Shown: positions 1 to 6,718 of the stretch, in pieces
How positions within the stretch are numbered: position 1 is the first letter of the stretch
Layout of the letters: each line of letters begins with the position of its first letter
DNA from: an uncultured bacterium
GTDB lineage: Bacteria; Cyanobacteriota; Vampirovibrionia; Gastranaerophilales; Gastranaerophilaceae
Assembly: GCA_900553845.1 (NCBI GenBank)
Contig: USEW01000039.1
Span: 1 to 12,595 of the forward strand
Length of the DNA: 12,595 nucleotides
Direction: 5' to 3'
The notes under the pieces: generated by a model
What the model was told of the DNA's origin: nothing
Seen by the model: only the letters and a program-made list of their open reading frames with translations
Database searches by the model: none
Translations under genes and position numbers: made by a program

Positions 1-1
1 G

Positions 2-130
2 AATGTATCTGAATTAATAAAACTTAAAGTACCTTATGGAGAAGAAGAACAAAGGTATGAAACTTTAGTTTATAATTTAACAAAAGCTGGTGTCTTACAT
101 TCTCAAATATCTAAGGAAATAAATACTTAA
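2..130 (+). CDS. C-terminal fragment of an unrecognised protein (5' end outside window)
   Basis: An open frame runs from the left edge to a TAA at 128-130 and encodes 42 residues, ending in GVLHSQISKEINT. The fragment is charged and looks helical (GEEEQRYETL, then NLTKAGVLHSQISKEI), as in a globular protein tail. I do not recognise the family and no catalytic motif is visible. It converges on the minus-strand LD-carboxypeptidase gene, and the two stop codons interlock in the tetranucleotide TTAA (127-130). Because only 42 codons are visible in AT-rich DNA, the frame could be open by chance, but its composition and the neat abutment on the neighbouring stop favour a real gene. Confidence 0.55.
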   Translation, partial: NVSELIKLKVPYGEEEQRYETLVYNLTKAGVLHSQISKEINT

Positions 131-1038
131 TTAATAAATATATCTTCCAACATTTTAATTTCACCAACTTTTGCATCAAATTCACACTTTATACCATATG
201 GAAGTGTCATTTTTTGCATTCCATGTGAAATTTTAAATCCTGAAGCTATAGGTATATCTAATCTTTCTGCAATATCATAAAAAATATTATCAAAATATTG
301 TTCTTCTTCAATGCTCAAAAATTCTCCAACAACAATTCCCTTAATATTGTCTTCAAATTGTTTAATATTTAATAATTGAGTTAACATTCTATCTATTTTA
401 TAAGTTGGGTCATGCCAATCTTCAATAAATAAAATAAATTCATTATTTGGTATAAAATCAACACCACAAAGTGAAGTTATAGTTGACAAGTTTCCACCAA
501 ATAAAACTCCTTTTGCAATACCTTCTTTATAAACTTTCAAGGAGGTTGACTTATATAATGATAAATTTCCCATTAAAGTATCGAAAAACATATTCTTTGT
601 ATATTCATCAATATCATCAACAAAATCGACATATGGCATGGGAGCATAAAAAGTAAGCAAATTTGATTTTTTGTAAAACATTGCGTTTAAATTTGTAATA
701 TCAGAAAATCCAGCAAAAATTTTTGGATGATTTTTTATAAGTTCATAATCAATAAAATTAACAAGTTTTAAAGTTCCAAACCCGCCACGAGCACAAAAAA
801 TTGCGTTAATATTATCATCTAGAAAAAAACTATGAAGATTTTTTAGCCTTGTTTCAACACTTCCTGATATTCCATCAATATTATCAAAAATATTATTGGA
901 TAAAACGACTTTAAATCCTTCATTTTCAAAATACTTAACGGATTTATACAAGTCATCTTTATTATCAATGGCACCAGATATTGACAAAATGCCAATTGTG
1001 TCACCTTTTGTTAATTTTTTAGGCTTAATAATCTTCAT
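127..1038 (-). CDS. ldcA: LD-carboxypeptidase, peptidase family S66 (LdcA/MccF-like)
   Basis: This is a 303-residue serine peptidase of the S66 family. Characterised members cleave the L-Lys/mDAP-D-Ala bond of murein tetrapeptides during peptidoglycan recycling; MccF relatives instead cleave microcin C-type peptidyl nucleotides. Visible family blocks are CARGGFGTLKL (82-92), GFSDIT (110-115) with nucleophile Ser112, GGNLSTITSLCG (181-192), LFIEDW (203-208) with Glu206, and SHGMQKMTLPYG (271-282) with His272. The Ser-Glu-His triad is therefore intact. The Asn often found four residues after the His is Lys here. Length is normal, and no signal peptide is seen, so it should be cytosolic. The ATG lies 20 bp after the pepA stop with no clear Shine-Dalgarno, suggesting co-transcription with pepA. 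LdcA and MccF-like roles cannot be separated by eye. Confidence 0.9.
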   Translation of the reverse strand: MKIIKPKKLTKGDTIGILSISGAIDNKDDLYKSVKYFENEGFKVVLSNNIFDNIDGISGSVETRLKNLHSFFLDDNINAIFCARGGFGTLKLVNFIDYELIKNHPKIFAGFSDITNLNAMFYKKSNLLTFYAPMPYVDFVDDIDEYTKNMFFDTLMGNLSLYKSTSLKVYKEGIAKGVLFGGNLSTITSLCGVDFIPNNEFILFIEDWHDPTYKIDRMLTQLLNIKQFEDNIKGIVVGEFLSIEEEQYFDNIFYDIAERLDIPIASGFKISHGMQKMTLPYGIKCEFDAKVGEIKMLEDIFIN

Positions 1039-1058
1039 AGTAATAATTTATAAATCAA

Positions 1059-2570
1059 CTATTTACATTTGCAATCTTTTAAATAATATAAAAGAGTTCT
1101 AACCATTGACCCATTTGCCATTTTTGTACCAAATTTATTAGGTTTTTCCAAAAATGCAGTTCCAGCTATATCAATATGAGCCCAGTTTTTATTTTTAATG
1201 AATTTACTTAAAAATACACCGGCAGTTGAAGCTCCGCCATATCTTGAGCCTGTATTTTTCATATCAGCAATATCACTTTTTAAACTTTTATCATATTCTT
1301 CAAAAAGAGGAAGCTGCCACAACTTTTCATCGCTTGATTTTGAAACTTCAATTAGTTTATCAATAAACTCTTGGTTGGTTCCCATAATACCGCTTGCGCA
1401 TGTTCCTAATGCTACCATACAAGCACCTGTTAAAGTTGCAACATCAATAACTTCATCGACATTAAGTTCATCAGCAAAACACAAAGCATCAGCCAAAGTC
1501 AAACGACCTTCGGCATCTGTGTTATCGACTTCAATTGTTTTGCCGTTTTTTGCAGTTAAAATATCTCCAGGTTTATAAGCACATCCGCTTATCATATTTT
1601 CACAAGCTGCTATAATACCATGAACTTCCTTGTTTATATTTAATTCAGATAACACATTAAATATACCAAGAACACAAGCAGCGCCTGACATGTCATATTT
1701 CATATTCAACATTGAAGATGGTGGTTTTAAATCCATACCGCCTGAATCAAAGGTAATACCTTTGCCAACTATTGCAACTTTTTTGTCAGGTACAGAATTT
1801 TGAGGCTTATAAGTTAAATGAATAAATTTAGGCTCATTGACACTTCCTCGAGCAACAGCTAAATATGCACCCATATTCATTTTTTCTATATCTTTTTTAT
1901 CATAAATTTTAACATCTACACCTTTAATTTTTTTAGCAACTTCTGCTAATTTTTCAGGTGTAACAACATATGCAGCTTCATTTATTAAATCTTTTGCAAA
2001 ATTTGAAGCTTTTGCAATGGTTTCACCAATATTCACTCCTTCTTTAATTTTTTCAATTTTAGTTTCATCATTTTCACATATTATAAAACTTTCAATTTGA
2101 TTTGATTTATTTTGTTCTTCATCATTTATGTATTTATCAAATTTATAATTTGCTATTGTTAACCCCTCAGCCATTGTTTTAGCGCAACATTTTGTACATA
2201 ATTCGCCAATACCTTTACCATGCAATACAGAAACAATGTTTTTATCATTTTTATTATTTTTACATTCTCTTAAAATTTTTGCACTTAATTCTCTTAACTT
2301 ATTTAAATTGAAATCTTCTTCCTTGCCAAGACCTGCTATCAATACTTTTTTAGCATTTATTTCATTATTCATAACTGGCAATGTATAAAAACTGCCAAAC
2401 TCACCATTAAATCCTTCACGTCCAATAACATAATTTACAATTTTATTATTAAGAGCCTCGTTAATAACTTCTGTTGCACCGGATGGATTTTTTACACCTT
2501 CAAATAAATTAACAACTAGCACATCACAAATTTCATTTTTGATGTCTATATTTTTTACATCAATTTTCAT
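1059..2570 (-). CDS. pepA: Leucyl aminopeptidase (cytosol aminopeptidase, family M17)
   Basis: A 503-residue two-metal aminopeptidase that releases N-terminal amino acids in the cytosol, probably as a hexamer according to the family. The catalytic domain (about 180-500) carries VGKGITFDSGG (268-278; Lys270, Asp275), Lys282, MKYDMSGAA (290-298; Asp293) and the signature NTDAEGRL (350-357; Asp352, Glu354, Arg356). All metal-binding and catalytic residues of the family appear present. The block usually read as GGISLKP is GGMDLKP here, a minor change. The N-terminal domain (1-170) is poorly conserved, as is usual. The ATG is preceded by GGGAG (2581-2585) at 10-nt spacing. A promoter candidate lies in the 93-bp gap after spmB. 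The protein is rich in cysteine, including the tail DCKCK, and ends in TAG 20 bp before the LD-carboxypeptidase start. E. coli PepA also binds DNA; nothing here shows that. Confidence 0.96.
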   Translation of the reverse strand: MKIDVKNIDIKNEICDVLVVNLFEGVKNPSGATEVINEALNNKIVNYVIGREGFNGEFGSFYTLPVMNNEINAKKVLIAGLGKEEDFNLNKLRELSAKILRECKNNKNDKNIVSVLHGKGIGELCTKCCAKTMAEGLTIANYKFDKYINDEEQNKSNQIESFIICENDETKIEKIKEGVNIGETIAKASNFAKDLINEAAYVVTPEKLAEVAKKIKGVDVKIYDKKDIEKMNMGAYLAVARGSVNEPKFIHLTYKPQNSVPDKKVAIVGKGITFDSGGMDLKPPSSMLNMKYDMSGAACVLGIFNVLSELNINKEVHGIIAACENMISGCAYKPGDILTAKNGKTIEVDNTDAEGRLTLADALCFADELNVDEVIDVATLTGACMVALGTCASGIMGTNQEFIDKLIEVSKSSDEKLWQLPLFEEYDKSLKSDIADMKNTGSRYGGASTAGVFLSKFIKNKNWAHIDIAGTAFLEKPNKFGTKMANGSMVRTLLYYLKDCKCK

Positions 2571-2602
2571 AAATTATAATCTCCCTTACTAATTTTTTAA
2601 TT

Positions 2603-2629
2603 ATTTTAACTCAAAAAAATAAATGTCAA
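2603..2629 (-). promoter_or_regulatory. Candidate sigma-70-type promoter of pepA
   Basis: Reading the minus strand, a perfect -35 box TTGACA (2629-2624) is followed after 15 bp by TAAAAT (2608-2603), a 5/6 match to TATAAT. The spacer is two bases short of optimal. The predicted start near 2596 would leave a leader of about 25 nt containing the GGGAG ribosome-binding site. No convincing terminator separates spmB from this site, so read-through from spmAB is also possible. Confidence 0.45.
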
Positions 2630-2663
2630 ATCATTCTTTTAACCCAAAGGTCAAGACTATTTT

Positions 2664-3194
2664 TTATAAAAAGAATAAATTACAAATACCAATTGCAGCA
2701 ATAATACCTACTAAATCAGCAAATAATCCGCAAAAGAGTGCATACCTGAGTTTTTTAACTCCAACAGCTCCAAAATAAACAGAAATAACATAAAAAGTAG
2801 TCTCACTGCTTCCTGCCATAATAGCAGCCAATTTAGTTATATAAGCATCATTACCAAATTTGTCTGAAATATCCGAAACAAGTCCCAACAAAGCACTTCC
2901 TGATAGACTTCTTATTATCATTAATGGAAAAATATCGCATGGAAGTTTTAATGCATCAAAAACAAATTTAAATTTATCCGCAATAAATTCAAAAATTCCA
3001 CTAGCCTGAAGCATTGAAATAGCAACTATTATTGCAAGCAAATAGGGAATTATTGAAACCGCACAATTTATTCCATCTTTTGCTCCATCAACAAAGGATT
3101 CATATATGTTTGTCTTTTTTATTAATGCATATATAAAAATAAATACAATTAAAAGAGGCAAAATTAAAATTGAAATTTTATTAATTAATTCCAT
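2664..3194 (-). CDS. spmB: SpmB-like nucleoside-recognition (Gate) domain membrane protein
   Basis: A 176-residue integral membrane protein resembling SpmB, known in Bacillus for spore-core dehydration but widespread in non-sporulating bacteria. An N-terminal membrane helix (about 7-25) precedes YESFVDGAKDG (31-41). Then come a hydrophobic stretch (45-65), RSLSGSALLG (95-104), GSSETTFYVI (128-137), FGAVGVKKLRYAL (141-153) and a final membrane segment (152-175). These blocks are typical of the SpmB half of the pair. It overlaps the end of spmA by 14 nt. Its ATG is preceded by GAGG (3204-3207) at 9-nt spacing inside spmA, so it has its own ribosome-binding site and is probably translationally coupled. 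The substrate is unknown; the domain is related to the gate region of NupC-type nucleoside transporters. No sporulation gene is seen nearby. Confidence 0.88.
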   Translation of the reverse strand: MELINKISILILPLLIVFIFIYALIKKTNIYESFVDGAKDGINCAVSIIPYLLAIIVAISMLQASGIFEFIADKFKFVFDALKLPCDIFPLMIIRSLSGSALLGLVSDISDKFGNDAYITKLAAIMAGSSETTFYVISVYFGAVGVKKLRYALFCGLFADLVGIIAAIGICNLFFL

Positions 3195-3825
3195 AGTTTG
3201 TTACCTCGATATTATCATTTTGTTTAGTGGCATTTTGATTATTTTGCTGTTTTTTATAAATTTTTTGCATTAATTTAGCAAATAAAATAGAGCTTACAAA
3301 AGCAATAAATGTGACAATTAATGTAGGGAAAATTATAACTTGCGGATTTTTAAATCCGTTAGATGCTAAAATTGCAATAATAGTTGCTGGTATAAGCTGG
3401 AATCCTGCGGTATTCATTGCAAGAAGCATACACATAGAATTTGACGCTGATGTTTTATCAATATTAATTTCCTGCATTTTTTTAATAGCCGAAATACCAA
3501 ATGGAGTTGCTGCATTTGCTAATCCTAAGAAATTAGCGCTAAAATTTAATGCTATATTTCCTTGTATTTCTGAATCTTTTGGTAATTCATTAAATAGTTC
3601 ATTTATAATGGGCGTTACAATTTTTGAAAATAAATTTAATAGCCCGCTTTTTTTAGCTATATTTAAAACGCCAAGCCAAAAAGCCATAATTCCAATCAGA
3701 TATATTGAAATATCCAATGTTTTTTTACATCCAATCCAAATTGAGTCAACAACGTCATTTAATGTGTTGTTTATTATACCAAAAAATATTGATAGTAAAA
3801 CAAATAAAGCAAATATATAATTCAT
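3181..3825 (-). CDS. spmA: SpmA-like nucleoside-recognition (Gate) domain membrane protein
   Basis: A 214-residue membrane protein matching SpmA. It has hydrophobic segments at about 2-18, 39-57, 135-155 and 163-185. The family-typical block LNFSANFLGLANAATPFG lies at 93-110, and NTAGFQLIP at 138-146. The pattern DISIYLIGIMAFWLGVLNIA (38-57) is also characteristic. The C-terminal tail (187-214) is a polar Asn/Gln/Lys-rich stretch, probably a disordered cytosolic end. It partners with SpmB, whose gene overlaps its 3' end by 14 nt. The ATG has no Shine-Dalgarno; a promoter-like sequence ends only 7 nt upstream, so the mRNA may be leaderless. The intrinsic terminator of the upstream gene makes read-through expression less likely. 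Confidence 0.88.
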   Translation of the reverse strand: MNYIFALFVLLSIFFGIINNTLNDVVDSIWIGCKKTLDISIYLIGIMAFWLGVLNIAKKSGLLNLFSKIVTPIINELFNELPKDSEIQGNIALNFSANFLGLANAATPFGISAIKKMQEINIDKTSASNSMCMLLAMNTAGFQLIPATIIAILASNGFKNPQVIIFPTLIVTFIAFVSSILFAKLMQKIYKKQQNNQNATKQNDNIEVTNYGIN

Positions 3826-3832
3826 AACTTAT

Positions 3833-3847
3833 ATTTTAGTCTAAAAT
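3833..3847. repeat. Perfect 15-bp inverted repeat overlapping the spmA -10 candidate
   Basis: The arms ATTTTAG (3833-3839) and CTAAAAT (3841-3847) are perfect inverted repeats around a single central base. The element covers the putative -10 box and ends 7 bp from the spmA start codon. Its position suits a repressor operator, but a palindrome of A/T-rich arms may be fortuitous. Confidence 0.4.
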
Positions 3848-3861
3848 CAAAAAATAGTAAA
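3833..3861 (-). promoter_or_regulatory. Candidate spmAB promoter giving a near-leaderless mRNA
   Basis: On the minus strand TTTACT (3861-3856, 4/6 match to TTGACA) lies exactly 17 bp before TAAAAT (3838-3833, 5/6 match to TATAAT). The expected start is around 3826, next to the spmA ATG at 3825, which agrees with the absence of a Shine-Dalgarno. The region is very AT-rich, so chance matches are common. Confidence 0.35.
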
Positions 3862-3868
3862 AGAAAAC

Positions 3869-3892
3869 AAAAAAAAACAGGCATAAAGCCTG
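3869..3892 (-). terminator. Intrinsic terminator of the 566-residue protein gene
   Basis: On the minus strand CAGGC (3892-3888), loop TTTAT and GCCTG (3882-3878) form a 5-bp GC-rich hairpin. It is followed immediately by nine T residues (3877-3869) and further T-rich sequence. This is a textbook rho-independent terminator, about 108 nt after the stop codon at 4001. It separates that gene from spmAB. Confidence 0.9.
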
Positions 3893-3941
3893 AAATAATT
3901 GAAAATGGGATTTTTTTTATTAAGTATTTTAACTTAATTAA

Positions 3942-3970
3942 TTGTGTGTGTATCTTATGTTTGTGTGTAT
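3942..3970. repeat. Short GT-rich direct repeat in the 3' untranslated region
   Basis: TGTGTGTAT occurs at 3945-3953 and again at 3962-3970, a 17-bp period; each copy is extended by more GT on its 5' side. In the minus-strand transcript it reads as CA-rich unstructured RNA between the stop codon and the terminator. Next to it, 3919-3938 contains a 7-bp inverted repeat (ATTAAGT/ACTTAAT, 6-nt loop). No function is known. Confidence 0.5.
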
Positions 3971-4000
3971 TCGTGAAAGAAAAATAAAGATTTTCGAAAA

Positions 4001-5701
4001 TTAAGCAAAAGTTTTGAAAGAACCTTCAATTGATTTATCACGAACTGATTTAACTGCATCAATTTCAGTTGACAAAGCTTTTTGCTCTGTATCTAATTGT
4101 TTTAATCTGACTTCTAATTTTTGGTCTTGTGCTTGAATAACTTTAATGCGAGCATTTGCATCATTCATAGCTTTATCGTAAACATCTTTTTTGTATTCAT
4201 ATTCAACCATAGCAAAGTCATAAGCTTCTTGGTCCATTTCGGTTGTAACAGTTGGTTGAACCATAGTACCATCTGCAAATGTGATTTTAGTAATTTGACC
4301 ATCTGAACTTAAAACTATATTTGCATCTTGTTGCTTAATTTCAGTTCGTCCATCTACATAGCTAATTGCATTTTCATAAGCTATAACACTATCAGCATAT
4401 GTACTTTGATAAGTTTCACTTAAATTATCCAAAGGCACATACATATATGCCCAATCATCATTTGCATCTTTATAACGGTATAATGCTTGATTTTTATCAA
4501 CATTTACCATACCTGCAACAGCTGATGAGTTTGCATACTGTGTATAACTTGGTTGAACAACAGCGGAATAATAATCAGATGATGTTGAATAACCGTCTGC
4601 ATTGTCAGCAGTTGCACTTATTGACTTTAACATTGCTTTTAACATAGCAATCATTTCATCATTTGTAATATCAGTATTAATTGAACCATCACCTGTTCCT
4701 GCATAATAAAGGCTTAATGCAGCTTGGCTTGCAGCAGTTGCCTTTTCACCAATATCTAAAGGATCATAGCCTGTCGCATTAAATAATATATCTTTTAAGT
4801 CTTGACGACCATTATCATTTTTATGGTTATAAACAAGACCCGCTAAATCATCCATATTGGTTTCATTTTTAATATTATCCCAGGTAAGTGAAGTATTATT
4901 TATACCATTTAATATATTTAATAATTCTTGTTGTTCAGTTGAACTAGTAATTAAATTATCCAAGCTATCTTTAGCCTCACTTGAATAATTTGGTAAATTA
5001 TAAGTACGAGCAGCTGCCTTTTTAGCATCATCACTTAATGCATCAATTTGGTCGGTTTCAAATGATTTTGGACGCATATATTTCTTTAATGCTTCTGTGC
5101 CTGCGCTTGTTTTATCATAAATACCTAAAGCTTCAGCTATATCACGTTGTGTAGAAGAACTTACTTTTTCTGCACCTTTTTGTGCGCTTAATGAAGCAAT
5201 CTGTTCTTCAATTGTTTTCATATTTTCATAAATGCTTAAATTATTTTTATATTTTGATAATAATTCAGCCGAATCTGAACCACCAACCAATTCCATTTGA
5301 TGTGATTCACCATTGATATTTGTATTTAAATATTCAAATAGTTTACCATCAATATCATTCGGTTTTGTGAATGAAACATTGTTGTATGTTGATTTGCTCA
5401 ACACTTTTTCAGTTGCAGGACTTTTATATGTAATATTGTAGTTATAAGGTCCTGATGCTTTTTTAGCCATATTAATAATTTGCGATTCACCATATCCTGC
5501 GTTAAACTTGTACACAATTTTTGTATAATTACTTGGATCTGGTGCTGTTGGAACTTGCATTTCCAACATTTGATTGTAAACAGCTGATGACTTTTGGCTT
5601 AAAGTCACGCGTTGTTGGTTAATTTGTTGACCTTCAAATTCAACTTGATTTTTCCTGGCGGCTAACGAAGTTAACCGCAAGGATGAAGCCGCCATACCCA
5701 T
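4001..5701 (-). CDS. Cysteine-free protein of unknown function with coiled-coil-like ends, axial/filament-protein-like layout
   Basis: A 566-residue protein with no recognised enzyme motif. The N-terminus (about 5-48, with RKNQVEFEGQQINQQR at 16-31) and C-terminus (about 490-562, with LKQLDTEQKALSTEIDAVK at 533-551 and ending SFKTFA) are helical and rich in heptad-like spacing. The middle (50-480) is polar, rich in Asn, Ser, Thr, Tyr and Ala, and includes a probable beta section LSSDGQITKITFADGTM (464-480). There is no signal peptide, no membrane segment and no cysteine at all, unlike its cysteine-containing neighbours. Conserved-type helical ends around a variable core, without a signal peptide, resemble flagellin or hook-associated proteins, but I see no direct flagellin signature. 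I recall similar termini in Gastranaerophilales proteins; this is unverified. The ATG has GGAG (5711-5714) at 9 nt; Met3 is an alternative start. The gene has its own promoter candidate and terminator. Confidence 0.85.
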   Translation of the reverse strand: MGMAASSLRLTSLAARKNQVEFEGQQINQQRVTLSQKSSAVYNQMLEMQVPTAPDPSNYTKIVYKFNAGYGESQIINMAKKASGPYNYNITYKSPATEKVLSKSTYNNVSFTKPNDIDGKLFEYLNTNINGESHQMELVGGSDSAELLSKYKNNLSIYENMKTIEEQIASLSAQKGAEKVSSSTQRDIAEALGIYDKTSAGTEALKKYMRPKSFETDQIDALSDDAKKAAARTYNLPNYSSEAKDSLDNLITSSTEQQELLNILNGINNTSLTWDNIKNETNMDDLAGLVYNHKNDNGRQDLKDILFNATGYDPLDIGEKATAASQAALSLYYAGTGDGSINTDITNDEMIAMLKAMLKSISATADNADGYSTSSDYYSAVVQPSYTQYANSSAVAGMVNVDKNQALYRYKDANDDWAYMYVPLDNLSETYQSTYADSVIAYENAISYVDGRTEIKQQDANIVLSSDGQITKITFADGTMVQPTVTTEMDQEAYDFAMVEYEYKKDVYDKAMNDANARIKVIQAQDQKLEVRLKQLDTEQKALSTEIDAVKSVRDKSIEGSFKTFA

Positions 5702-5727
5702 TTTCTAAATCTCCATTTTTTCCTTAA

Positions 5728-5748
5728 CGATACACATGATACATATCG
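5728..5748. repeat. Repeat and inverted repeat in the leader of the 566-residue protein gene
   Basis: The 5' leader contains CGATA and TATCG as a 5-bp inverted repeat around 11 nt. Within it lies a 9-bp direct repeat on the plus strand, GATACACAT followed directly by GATACATAT. It lies between the predicted transcription start and the ribosome-binding site. It could fold weakly in the mRNA or bind a protein; neither is demonstrated. Confidence 0.3.
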
Positions 5749-5778
5749 ACAAGATTAAATAAATTCTTTAATTTTTAG

Positions 5779-5807
5779 ATTATAATTGTTAAAAAACTTA
5801 ACATATA
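5779..5807 (-). promoter_or_regulatory. Candidate promoter of the 566-residue protein gene
   Basis: A perfect TATAAT is read on the minus strand at 5784-5779, in the 162-bp gap after ispE. The -35 region 17 bp upstream (TATATG, 5807-5802) matches poorly. The predicted start near 5772 gives a leader of about 70 nt. A 5-bp inverted repeat, GTTAA/TTAAC (5788-5802), occupies the spacer. I see no strong ispE terminator, so read-through from the efflux operon may add to expression. Confidence 0.45.
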
Positions 5808-5863
5808 AAGCTAAAAACCTATATTGATAAGGATTGGTAAAAATTACTCAAGTAGCAATTATT

Positions 5864-6718
5864 TTACAAAACTTCATATCCTTTGTTAAAAGTCTTTATA
5901 TTATTAAAAATCAAATACCTATCCGGCTCAAAATCATTATAATTGAAAGTATCATTTATTATATAAAATACAGAACCACTTCCTGTCATAATAGAGTTTG
6001 GTTTTACTTTTTTTATATTTTTAAATTCATTTACTTCATTTAATAAAGGTAATTCTAAATCGTTACAAACTAACTTTTCATCAAATTGGTTATTTTGAAT
6101 GAGCCTAACAAGTTTTGAAGTTTTATCTTTAAGTGTTTTTATTTGTTTTTCTGCATATTTTTTATAAGCATATCCGGCTTTTATTCCAATATTCAAGGGT
6201 TTAATAAGAGAGATATTCAAACTTACATCATCTAATTTTTGAACAACCTCGCCTCTTGAAGTGCAAAGACATGTCCCCCCAACAAGACAAAAATTTAGAT
6301 CAGACCCCAAAGACTTACACAAACTATGCAATTCATTATCTTTTAAAATATTATTAAAATACTTATTCAGAGCAACAAATGTTCCAACTGCATTTGAGCT
6401 TCCACCAGCTAAACCTGCTTCAACTGGAATATTTTTATTAATATATACTTCTACTTTTTTATTTTTAATGCTTGTTTTCTCAAAAAATAACTCAATAGCA
6501 CGATAAACAAGATTTGTATTGTCATATGGTATTGAATTTACGTTACCATTTATCTCTATTTGGTTCTCAGATTCAATATTAGTAATATTAAACGACAAAA
6601 CATCAAACAAATCAATATTTTGCATAATGGATTGAATATTATGAAAACCATCATTTGGGCGTTTATTTAAAATTTCCAAAGTTAAATTAACTTTAGCATA
6701 AGTTTTAACTTCAATCAT
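5864..6718 (-). CDS. ispE: 4-diphosphocytidyl-2-C-methyl-D-erythritol kinase
   Basis: A 284-residue GHMP-superfamily kinase that phosphorylates CDP-ME at the 2-hydroxyl, the fourth step of the MEP isoprenoid pathway, in the cytosol. Visible motifs: AKVNLTLEI (8-16; catalytic Lys9), DGFHNIQS (23-30; His26), the ATP-binding loop PVEAGLAGGSSNA (98-110), GSDLNFCLVGG (138-148; catalytic Asp140) and the third GHMP motif TGSGS (245-249). NDLE (219-222) is also typical. The residue after SDL, usually Pro, is Asn here; the catalytic Asp is kept. Length equals that of the family. The ATG overlaps the stop of the outer-membrane factor gene by 4 nt (ATGA), implying translational coupling and expression from the efflux operon. 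The upstream AAGG is only a weak ribosome-binding site. Confidence 0.95.
   Translation of the reverse strand: MIEVKTYAKVNLTLEILNKRPNDGFHNIQSIMQNIDLFDVLSFNITNIESENQIEINGNVNSIPYDNTNLVYRAIELFFEKTSIKNKKVEVYINKNIPVEAGLAGGSSNAVGTFVALNKYFNNILKDNELHSLCKSLGSDLNFCLVGGTCLCTSRGEVVQKLDDVSLNISLIKPLNIGIKAGYAYKKYAEKQIKTLKDKTSKLVRLIQNNQFDEKLVCNDLELPLLNEVNEFKNIKKVKPNSIMTGSGSVFYIINDTFNYNDFEPDRYLIFNNIKTFNKGYEVL

Noticed and set aside
896..1102. Plus-strand open frame opposite the LD-carboxypeptidase and pepA ends
   Set aside because: It lies antisense to two well-supported genes and crosses their junction; its product has no family features.
1198..1578. Plus-strand frame of 126 codons inside pepA
   Set aside because: It is antisense to the conserved catalytic domain of pepA, so it is a shadow of that gene.
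2641..2663. Hairpin ACC/GGT downstream of spmB as a terminator
   Set aside because: A 3-bp stem without a following T run cannot be supported.
3311..3820. Plus-strand frame of 169 codons opposite spmA
   Set aside because: It mirrors the hydrophobic spmA coding sequence; no independent support.
3911..3938. Hairpin ATTAAGT/ACTTAAT next to eight T residues as a second terminator
   Set aside because: On the minus strand the hairpin is followed by A residues, and on the plus strand the T run precedes it, so it fits neither orientation.
5841..5862. Possible ispE terminator (TACT/AGTA hairpin followed by five T on the minus strand)
   Set aside because: The stem is only 4 bp with a 2-nt loop and little GC; too weak to call.
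5834..6043. Plus-strand frame beginning in the ispE downstream gap
   Set aside because: Mostly antisense to the conserved end of ispE, very AT-rich product, no ribosome-binding site.
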